Shown: positions 1 to 6,677 of the stretch, one piece after another | How the letters are laid out: each line of letters starts with the position of its first letter | How positions within the stretch are numbered: position 1 is the stretch's first letter | Assembly (NCBI GenBank): GCA_027593305.1 | Contig: JAQCJA010000161.1 | Span: 1 to 8,718, forward strand | Origin: a bacterium | GTDB lineage: Bacteria; Latescibacterota; UBA2968; UBA8231 | Direction: 5' to 3' | Length of the DNA: 8,718 nucleotides | The notes under the pieces: generated by a model | Databases searched by the model: none | The model's input: the letters and a program-made list of their open reading frames with translations, nothing else | Told to the model about the DNA's origin: nothing | Made by a program: the position numbers and the translations under genes

Positions 1-1895
1 GTCACTGGGCCCTGTCGGCGGGTCTCACCTGTCTGCTGGCTGTGGCGTGGGTGTCGCATTTTTCACCATTCGACAAGATGCCCCTGTATTCACCGGGGGT
101 GTTGTTCTCCAGCTTTCTTGTGCTGTCGCTGGCAGCCAACACCATCATGGCCGGTATGGGGCGGAGTCTTGCCCTCAATCGCAGTGAGTTGATCGTTGTC
201 TACATCATGCTCATCGTGGTCGCGTCGCTGGCGACCATGGGCCTCTGTGAGACGATTCTGCCTGCCATCTCCGGGGTGTTCTACTACGCCAGCCCGGAAA
301 ACAAGTGGGCGGAGATCCTGTTTCCCGTCCTGTCCGAGAGCATCATGCTCAACGACGGCGCCGGCAACACGGCCTTCTACGAAGGTTTCGGCACCAAAAC
401 CTTCACCATCCCCTGGGGCATCTGGCTGCGGCCGATGTCCATGTGGGGCGTGTTCCTGCTGTCCCTGTATCTGACCATGGTCTGCCTGGCTGTGATTCTG
501 CGCCGCCAGTGGATGGATCGCGAACGCCTGTCGTATCCATTGGTACAAGTGCCGCAGGCCATGATCCGCGGTGAGGACGCTGACCAGATCATCAATCCGT
601 TCTTCAAGAACAGGACCATGTGGGCCGGGGCAGCGCTGCCGATTGTTGTGGGACTGTTCACCGGGCTCAACAAGTATCTCGCTGGCTGGCCGGTCATCCC
701 CACAGCGTGGAGTTTCCCCATCGGCTTCGGTCAATCGATCAACATGACGATCAGCTTTGCCGTCCTTGGCTTTTCCTTCCTGATCGGTCCTGACATCGCC
801 CTTGGTGTCTGGGGTTTTGCGTTGCTGTCAAAGGTGGAGAAGATGTTTTTCGTCGCCTATGGCGTAACCAAACAGCAGGATGTCTGGGCTGTGGCGACGT
901 CGGAACTGCTCAACTACCAGGGCCTGGGGGCGCTGATCGTCTTCGTCGCCATCGGCATGTGGGTCGGCCGCGAACATCTGCATCAGGTGTGGTTGAAGTT
1001 CCTCGGCAGAGAGTCCGATCTCAGTGATGACGACGAGATCATGAGCTACCGCTCCGCCGTGGTGGGTTTGCTGCTCGGCACGGTGGTCATGATCGGCTGG
1101 TTCATGTTTCTTGGAACGCCATTCTGGGCGGCAGCATTGTTCGTGTTTCTCAGCCTGATCATCTTCACCGGACTGTCGCGCGTTGTCGCAGAAGCGGGCG
1201 TTGCCGCCATCATCTCGCCGATGACGGCCCCCGATTTCATGGTCTACGGCCTGGGCTCCAAGCTGCTCGGGGCGACGGCAACGGCGAATTTCTCCATGAG
1301 CTACATCTTTGCCGCCGACATCCGCGTGTTCCTCATGGGGGTCATAGCCAACGGGCTGAAGCTCATTGAGGGCATGAACCGGCACAGTCGCCGCATCGTG
1401 TTCTGGGCGATCGTCATCGCCATCCTGCTCGGCGTTGCAGGGTCGCTGTTTACCGTCATGTCCCTGGGCTACCGCGACGGTGGGATCAATTCCAATGCCT
1501 GGTTCTTCAAGAACATGCCAAGCCTGATCTACAAGACGGCGGCGACCAATATCGAGGAGCCTCAGGGGATCTACTGGCACGGCATGAGCTTTGTCGGCAT
1601 TGGCGCCGGTGCCATGCTTGGACTCACGTGGCTGCGTCAGCGCTTCCTCTGGTGGCCCCTGCATCCCATCGGTTTCCCGATCATGACCAGCTGGCTCGTC
1701 GACTGGATGTGGTTCAGCATCTTCTTTGCCTGGTTGATCAAGGTCACGATCCTGAAATACGGCGGCGCTTCTCTCTACGCCCGCAGTCGCTACTTCTTTC
1801 TCGGGATGATCGCCGGCCGCATGCTGATCACCGGTGGCTTCCTCGTCGTCGACTACCTCTCGGGAATGGTGAGCAATGCCATTTTCTGGATCTAG
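1..1895 (+). CDS. OPT-like polytopic membrane transporter, DUF6785/DUF6784 family (5' partial)
   Basis: The reading frame is open from base 3 (630 visible codons) and ends at TAG 1893-1895. A GTG at 42 could serve as a start, but the 13 codons before it are open and encode a hydrophobic helix (LTCLLAVAWV), so the true start probably lies left of the window. Numbering from the GTG, about 12-14 hydrophobic segments are visible. The DUF6785-like part includes the NRSELIVVYIM helix (46-56) and the cytoplasmic signature RRQWMDRERLSYPL (154-167). It also has a LSRVVAEAG motif (378-386). The DUF6784-like C-terminus has HPIGFP (541-546), then WLIKVTILKYGG (564-575) and a final FFLGMIAGR helix (585-593). 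These families resemble oligopeptide transporters, but the substrate is unknown. Transport of a peptide or similar solute across the inner membrane is inferred. Gene 2 follows after 6 bases in the same frame. The family call is from memory of the motifs and is fairly firm; the function is not. Confidence 0.88.
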   Translation, partial: HWALSAGLTCLLAVAWVSHFSPFDKMPLYSPGVLFSSFLVLSLAANTIMAGMGRSLALNRSELIVVYIMLIVVASLATMGLCETILPAISGVFYYASPENKWAEILFPVLSESIMLNDGAGNTAFYEGFGTKTFTIPWGIWLRPMSMWGVFLLSLYLTMVCLAVILRRQWMDRERLSYPLVQVPQAMIRGEDADQIINPFFKNRTMWAGAALPIVVGLFTGLNKYLAGWPVIPTAWSFPIGFGQSINMTISFAVLGFSFLIGPDIALGVWGFALLSKVEKMFFVAYGVTKQQDVWAVATSELLNYQGLGALIVFVAIGMWVGREHLHQVWLKFLGRESDLSDDDEIMSYRSAVVGLLLGTVVMIGWFMFLGTPFWAAALFVFLSLIIFTGLSRVVAEAGVAAIISPMTAPDFMVYGLGSKLLGATATANFSMSYIFAADIRVFLMGVIANGLKLIEGMNRHSRRIVFWAIVIAILLGVAGSLFTVMSLGYRDGGINSNAWFFKNMPSLIYKTAATNIEEPQGIYWHGMSFVGIGAGAMLGLTWLRQRFLWWPLHPIGFPIMTSWLVDWMWFSIFFAWLIKVTILKYGGASLYARSRYFFLGMIAGRMLITGGFLVVDYLSGMVSNAIFWI

Positions 1896-1904
1896 CTGAT
1901 CGTG
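1893..1904 (+). other. Tight gene 1/gene 2 junction, same reading frame
   Basis: The TAG stop of gene 1 (1893-1895) is followed by only two codons (CTG ATC) before the GTG start of gene 2 at 1902. Both genes are in the same frame. No good Shine-Dalgarno sequence precedes the GTG; the best candidate is a weak TGGAT around 1887-1891. Translation of gene 2 is therefore probably coupled to termination on gene 1. There is no room for a promoter, which supports co-transcription. Confidence 0.6.
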
Positions 1905-4900
1905 GCGTCCGGAAAAGGCTTCAGCAGCTGGGCGATGACGCTTGTCCTTGCCTTGGGGGCGACCGGGCCCGCCGCCGGCAGTGATGGCGGTGTCGATGCA
2001 GATGCCTTTGATCGAATCTCCACGACCGTGCGGGAGTTGTCCTCCCACGGCTCGCGCCTGCCGGGCTATCCCGGTGATGGCTACGCGGCGGATTTCATCG
2101 AGCGCGAGTTGCGCGCCGCAGGCGTCGACAATGTCAGCCGCGAGCCCTACGAACTTGCGGTGCCCATTGACAAGGGCGCCTCGATGGAGATCCTCGACGG
2201 CAGGGGGCGCAGCATTTCCATGCTGTCCCTGTGGCCGAATCTGGTGCGCACCAATACCACCGGGCCCGAAGGCATCACGGGTAACCTGTTCTACGGCGGC
2301 CAGGGCGAACACGCCGATTTCGACGGGCACCAGATGTGGGGTGCCGTGGTCCTGCTCGAGTTCAATAGCTGGAAGAACTGGAAGAACGCCGCGGCTCTGG
2401 GTGCAGCGGCGATCATCTTCATCGAGCCGGACGAGACGACACTCTTCGAATCTCGCAAGAAGTGGTCGTGGGCTCCCGTCGATGTGCCGCGCTTCTGGCT
2501 CAGCCGGCAAGCGGCGCTGGCTCTGCGCCAGGAACTGGGGGATGGCGAGTTGCCGGTGCGCGTGCAGGCGCGCATGGATTACGAGAACCGCACGACGTGG
2601 AACATCTGGGGTACCGTTCCCGGTGTCGATCCGCAGTTGCAGGATCAGATCATAGTCGTCGAGTCATACTTCGATGCGATTTCCGTCGTTCCTGCCGCCG
2701 CACCAGGTGCCGAGAGCACCGCCGGTGTTGCCGCGCTGCTCGAGTATGCGCGATATCTGCACGATCACCCGCCGGCGCGCACCGTCGTGCTGCTGGCGTC
2801 GGGGTCGCATTTCCAGCAGCAGACGGGTGCCTTCGCTTTCCTCAACCGCCATGCGCGATCGCTGGCCCCATTCAGGGGACGCATGCCGGTGCGCTTTGTC
2901 GCCGACTCCCTCAACGTTGAGCGCCTCGTGCGCGAGACTTCGAAGCGCAACCTGCCCCTGGACACCCTCGGCATCGATCTGCGACTGGATGATGGGCAGG
3001 TAGAGGGTGGGCGGCAGGTTTTCGACAAAGTCGACCTGGCGCGGCTGAACGCGCAGCTCAAACTTCGTCGCATCAAGCCCGACTCCCTCGGCATCCGGCT
3101 TGATCCCGACAGCCTGAACATTGAGCTCTACATCGCCCTCGACCTGTCGAGCCGTTCGGATCAGGTCGGTTTCGTGCACAGTGCGCGCCTGCCGGCGCAT
3201 CGAAAATTCTACGTGCCGCTCGCCCGCAGCATGATGAATCACGCCGAGGAGGCAGCCGCTGATCTCGGGCGTGAGCCTGCGGCGATGGTCAACCTCGTCA
3301 GCCCCATCAAGGGGCTGTCCTGGGATACCTACCTGGACAACGACACCTATCGGGAGACGGCGGCACTGGCCCTGTCGACAGGTATCGTCTCCTTGAGCAT
3401 GATCACAACAACGGACCGACGCATGGTCCTCGACAGCCCGCTCGATACGCCCGACAAGGTCAACATCGGCAACATCGCACGGCAGAGCGCGATGCTCAAT
3501 GCGACACTGGACCGGGCTCTGGCGGACCCGGTTCTGTTCGGGCACGACTGGGCCAAGTTGCGCGCCGAACATCGGAAGAACATCCCCGATTCCCGGGTAT
3601 CGATCCGCGGCAGATTGCGCCTGCTGCCGCAACGCAGCGCTACCCCCAACGAATCCGTACCAGGCGCCCTGGTGACGATTCTCAACGAGCGCTTCCACAA
3701 CATGTGGCGCCCCCTCGTCGTGCTCGCCGATGAGGATGGCAACTACCAGGTGGACGGGCTGTCGAAGTTCAGGACCCAGGTCCGCGGTTATCTGGCAGAT
3801 CAGGTGTCGGGGGATATCACCTTCAGCACCGATCACGGCGAGCGGGCGCAGAAGCTGGGGGCCTTCGAGCAGACCCTGACAAAAGCCGAGACGGTGTGGA
3901 CGACAATTCTCTACCAATCGGCAAGCCTGGAAATTCACGACCGTATCAATGCTGAGTTTCACTTCACCTTCGGCAACGGTTTTCTGGGGCAGAAGATCCT
4001 CGACAAGCGCGGTGCCGTGCCGCGCCAGTATGGCTTCTCCATGGGTGACTATGACGAACAGATGATGGTCCTCTACAGCGCCCTGGGGGACTCTCTGCGA
4101 CTCATCGATGACTCCGTTGTGTTGCTGAACAATGAGGGCGCAACCGACGAACAGACGGCGCAGGGCAAGGGCTTCGACGCGCGCCTGGCCCGCATGATCC
4201 CATATGTCAGCCTGCAGTCGATGCAGGACATGTGGCGTCTGGACGAAATTCGAATCGAGCGTATGCGCTCCTTCGCCATCGAGAACCCGCGACTCGATGC
4301 ATTGCACAGCCGTTCCTGGCGCGCCCTGCAGAAGGCCGAGAAGGCCATGGCGGATCTGCAGTGGGGTGAGTACGCCAAGTACATACGCGAGGCTCTGGGC
4401 CTGGAATATCGCGCCTATCCGGATGTGCGCGGTACGCAGAACGACATCGTCTCCGGGCTGGTGTTCTTTGTCGCTCTGCTCATACCGGCGGCGTTCTTCG
4501 CGGAACGTCTGCTGTTTGCCGCCCCCGATGTGCACAAGCAACTGGGCTGGTTTGCGCTGATCATGCTGGTCAACTGGGTGATACTGTCGCAGGTCCACCC
4601 GGCCTTTGAACTGGCCCACCCGGTGATCGTCCTGCTGGCACTGATGGTGATGGTCATGGCCTTCTTCGTCATCACCCTGGTCGTCGGCCGGTTCAATGCT
4701 TTCATGACGGATCTGCGGCAACGCAAAGCCGGCACCACCAGTGGCGACCTCAGTCGCTCAGGAACCGCCTATGTAGCGTTCATGCTCGGTATCTCCAATA
4801 TGCGTCGCCGCGTCACCCGCACCGGACTGACGCTGGTGACGATCACGATTCTGACGTTCACCGTCCTGTCCTTCACATCCTTCAAGCCCAGCATCCAGTT

Positions 4901-6581
4901 CATCGGTTTCGAAAAGGACTGGAAGCCACCGTACAGCGGTATCCTGTTCCACGATATCAACTGGTGGTCCTGGGAGCCGACGCACTATGACTACCTGAAG
5001 TCGCACTTCGCCAACTCCGGGACGCTGTCGCCGCGTACGTGGCTGACCATGGGTTTCGAGGAACAGGGCTATATCCCCATGCGGCTTGGCAGCAATGAGG
5101 CCGATGGACTGGGCGTGCTTGGCCTGTCGGTGCAGGAACCGCTGGTCACCGGGATCGATCGGACCCTGATCGCCGGGCGCTGGTTTGAGCAGCCACAGGA
5201 GGAGAGTGTCATACTTTCCGATCTGCTCGCCCGGCAGTTGGGTGTTTCCATCGAAGCAGTGCAACGGGGAGATGGTCCCGTGGTGCGGATTTTTGGCGAT
5301 CCCTGGACGGTCGTCGGTATTTTCGACGCCCACGAATTCGACGCCACGCCGGATCTGAACAACGAACCGATGACACCGGCGGAAGAACAGTTCGCCCAGT
5401 TCAACATGCCGGGCATGGACCAGATGTTCCTCATGAACAGTGTGTTTTTTGAGGAGGACGCGGAGATCACCTACGAACACGTGCCGGCGAGTCGTCTGGC
5501 GATTGTTCCCTATGAACGTCTGGAGAGCATGGGGGCGGAACTGATGTCCGTTGCCGTGCGCTTCGATGAAGGTGTTGAGGCGCGGGAACTGATCGAGGCG
5601 TACCTGTCGCGCTCGAGCTTCCGCCTCTTTGTCGGGATGCCCGATGAGGACGGCCAGATGCACACCTACTCGTACAGCAGCATTGGTGCGACCAAACTCG
5701 AGGGGCTGGGGGCGCTGGTGATCCCCATGCTGATTGCCGCCCTGATTGTGCTCAACACGATGATGGGCGCCGTCTACGAGCGCTTCCGCGAAATCGGCGT
5801 CTATTCATCGGTCGGCCTGGCACCGGTGCACATCTCGTTCCTGTTCATTGCCGAGTCGTGCGTCTATGGTGTCCTCGGTGTCGTCATCGGCTACATCCTC
5901 GGCCAGGTGGGGGCCAAGATCCTGCTGATGCTGGACCTGCTCGGGGGGGTGTCGCTCAACTACTCGTCAACAGCCGCCATCGGCTCGGCAGTACTCGTCA
6001 TCGTTGTGGTGCTGGTATCCAGCATTTACCCGGCACGTGTCGCAGCACAGATGGCGGTTCCAGACGTCGTCCGGCGTTGGCAGTTGCCGGAGCCCGACGG
6101 AGACATCTGGCGGTTTCCGTTTCCCTTCACCGTCAACATCAATGGCGTCGAGTCTCTGTGCGGCTATCTGCACTCGTACTTCAGTTCCTACGGGCACGAA
6201 TCCGTCGGACAGATGTACACGGAGCGGACCCGCATCGTCGTTGAGGAGACGCCGGGGGAACGTTCCTACGCCGTGCAGTTGCTGCTCTGGCTGGCGCCGT
6301 TCGACATGGGTGTGAGCCAGTACCTGCAATTCACCACGAAGCCGACGGAGAACCCGCGAATTCTTGAAATCCATCTGTTCATCCAACGGATCAGCGGACC
6401 TGTCGCTTTCTGGCAGCGGCTGAACCTTGGCTTCATGCTGCAACTGCGCAAGCAGTTCCTCGTCTGGCAGACGCTGAAGCCCGAGATCCAGCAGGAACAC
6501 GTCGAGCACTGCCGGCTCATCGCCATGCAGGCGTCCGATCTGGAACTTGAGTTCACCGACGCCCCAGAGGTAGAGGCCTAG
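1902..6581 (+). CDS. Degenerate M28 peptidase-like domain fused to an FtsX/MacB-type ABC permease
   Basis: This 1559-residue envelope protein starts at GTG 1902. The start gives a signal peptide (Lys5, hydrophobic 11-24, likely cleavage near AAG-S27, no lipobox Cys). Residues 35-550 look like an M28 metallopeptidase fold: SYFDA (255-259) replaces the usual HxD motif, PGAESTAGVAALLE (268-281) is the helix motif and SPLDTPDKV (512-520) the terminal motif. The His, Glu-Glu and last His ligands are replaced, so peptidase activity is doubtful. Residues 565-635 resemble a carboxypeptidase-regulatory beta domain (PGALVTIL, DEDGNYQV). A helical stretch (690-840) leads to three membrane helices (847-870, 880-898, 906-928). 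The FtsX module follows: helix 972-994, MacB-like periplasmic domain about 995-1262, then helices near 1268-1288, 1311-1345 and 1357-1377. It carries the hallmark loop YERFREIGVYSSVGL (1292-1306) and SIYPARVAA (1374-1382). Residues 1397-1559 are an unassigned, probably cytoplasmic domain. FtsX-type permeases work with an ABC ATPase; none is visible. A role in sensing or moving envelope substrates is inferred. Confidence 0.9.
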   Translation: MASGKGFSSWAMTLVLALGATGPAAGSDGGVDADAFDRISTTVRELSSHGSRLPGYPGDGYAADFIERELRAAGVDNVSREPYELAVPIDKGASMEILDGRGRSISMLSLWPNLVRTNTTGPEGITGNLFYGGQGEHADFDGHQMWGAVVLLEFNSWKNWKNAAALGAAAIIFIEPDETTLFESRKKWSWAPVDVPRFWLSRQAALALRQELGDGELPVRVQARMDYENRTTWNIWGTVPGVDPQLQDQIIVVESYFDAISVVPAAAPGAESTAGVAALLEYARYLHDHPPARTVVLLASGSHFQQQTGAFAFLNRHARSLAPFRGRMPVRFVADSLNVERLVRETSKRNLPLDTLGIDLRLDDGQVEGGRQVFDKVDLARLNAQLKLRRIKPDSLGIRLDPDSLNIELYIALDLSSRSDQVGFVHSARLPAHRKFYVPLARSMMNHAEEAAADLGREPAAMVNLVSPIKGLSWDTYLDNDTYRETAALALSTGIVSLSMITTTDRRMVLDSPLDTPDKVNIGNIARQSAMLNATLDRALADPVLFGHDWAKLRAEHRKNIPDSRVSIRGRLRLLPQRSATPNESVPGALVTILNERFHNMWRPLVVLADEDGNYQVDGLSKFRTQVRGYLADQVSGDITFSTDHGERAQKLGAFEQTLTKAETVWTTILYQSASLEIHDRINAEFHFTFGNGFLGQKILDKRGAVPRQYGFSMGDYDEQMMVLYSALGDSLRLIDDSVVLLNNEGATDEQTAQGKGFDARLARMIPYVSLQSMQDMWRLDEIRIERMRSFAIENPRLDALHSRSWRALQKAEKAMADLQWGEYAKYIREALGLEYRAYPDVRGTQNDIVSGLVFFVALLIPAAFFAERLLFAAPDVHKQLGWFALIMLVNWVILSQVHPAFELAHPVIVLLALMVMVMAFFVITLVVGRFNAFMTDLRQRKAGTTSGDLSRSGTAYVAFMLGISNMRRRVTRTGLTLVTITILTFTVLSFTSFKPSIQFIGFEKDWKPPYSGILFHDINWWSWEPTHYDYLKSHFANSGTLSPRTWLTMGFEEQGYIPMRLGSNEADGLGVLGLSVQEPLVTGIDRTLIAGRWFEQPQEESVILSDLLARQLGVSIEAVQRGDGPVVRIFGDPWTVVGIFDAHEFDATPDLNNEPMTPAEEQFAQFNMPGMDQMFLMNSVFFEEDAEITYEHVPASRLAIVPYERLESMGAELMSVAVRFDEGVEARELIEAYLSRSSFRLFVGMPDEDGQMHTYSYSSIGATKLEGLGALVIPMLIAALIVLNTMMGAVYERFREIGVYSSVGLAPVHISFLFIAESCVYGVLGVVIGYILGQVGAKILLMLDLLGGVSLNYSSTAAIGSAVLVIVVVLVSSIYPARVAAQMAVPDVVRRWQLPEPDGDIWRFPFPFTVNINGVESLCGYLHSYFSSYGHESVGQMYTERTRIVVEETPGERSYAVQLLLWLAPFDMGVSQYLQFTTKPTENPRILEIHLFIQRISGPVAFWQRLNLGFMLQLRKQFLVWQTLKPEIQQEHVEHCRLIAMQASDLELEFTDAPEVEA

Positions 6582-6585
6582 TGTC
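6569..6585 (+). repeat. Left copy of imperfect direct repeat at gene 2/gene 3 junction
   Basis: The sequence GGTAGAGGC followed by CTAGTGTC covers the last codons and the TAG stop of gene 2. The same two blocks recur at 6658-6677, with three extra bases (TCT) between them in the right copy. In this left copy the TAG stop overlaps a GTG (TAGTG), with AGAGG sequences 4 and 10 bases before the GTG. Confidence 0.75.
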
Positions 6586-6595
6586 TGGGAACCTG

Positions 6596-6639
6596 CTCGC
6601 TTCGCTCGCGCGTCCCTTGCGAGTTCGCTGCGCGAACTC
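6596..6639. repeat. REP-like palindromic intergenic element
   Basis: A GC-rich segment with nested inverted repeats lies between the two direct repeats. GAGTTCGC (6621-6628) pairs perfectly with GCGAACTC (6632-6639) around a 3-base TGC loop. Upstream, CTCGC (6605-6609) can pair with GCGAG (6619-6623) in an alternative fold. GCTCGC is also repeated directly at 6595-6600 and 6604-6609, separated by TTC. There is no T-run after the hairpin, so an intrinsic terminator is unlikely. The base pattern recalls short repetitive extragenic palindromes, but whether it recurs in the genome cannot be seen here. A role in mRNA processing or differential stability between genes 2 and 3 is possible. Confidence 0.55.
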
Positions 6640-6657
6640 TCTGAGTCATTCACCCGT

Positions 6658-6677
6658 GGTAGAGGCTCTCTAGTGTC
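6658..6677 (+). repeat. Right copy of imperfect direct repeat, spanning gene 3 start
   Basis: GGTAGAGGC (6658-6666), then TCT, then CTAGTGTC (6670-6677) repeat the end of gene 2. The copy again contains TAGTG, and here the GTG at 6673 is the start of gene 3. The bases just after each copy are also similar (TGGGAACC on the left, ACGGGAATCC on the right), which suggests the duplicated tract runs to about 25-30 bases. Confidence 0.75.
6661..6665 (+). promoter_or_regulatory. Ribosome binding site of gene 3
   Basis: AGAGG lies 7 bases before the GTG at 6673. The frame upstream is open back to 6574 but has no ATG and only weak alternative starts, so this site decides the start. The motif sits inside the right direct repeat. 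Confidence 0.6.

Noticed and set aside
828..2510. 560-codon open frame on the minus strand
   Set aside because: It runs antisense across the gene 1/gene 2 junction, has a composition rich in His, Asp, Gln and Arg typical of GC-rich shadow frames, and shows no domain or membrane pattern.
2652..2831. Active zinc aminopeptidase call for the gene 2 N-terminal domain
   Set aside because: The resemblance to M28 is real, but the metal-binding His and Glu residues are replaced, so an enzyme name would overstate the evidence.
2664..4721. 685-codon open frame on the minus strand
   Set aside because: It lies wholly antisense to gene 2, whose protein has clear domains over the same bases. Its translation is low in structure-like pattern and is explained by GC-biased third positions.
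6621..6639. Hairpin as an intrinsic terminator
   Set aside because: The stem is strong but no T-run follows it, and the same-strand gene 3 starts 33 bases later with its own ribosome binding site.
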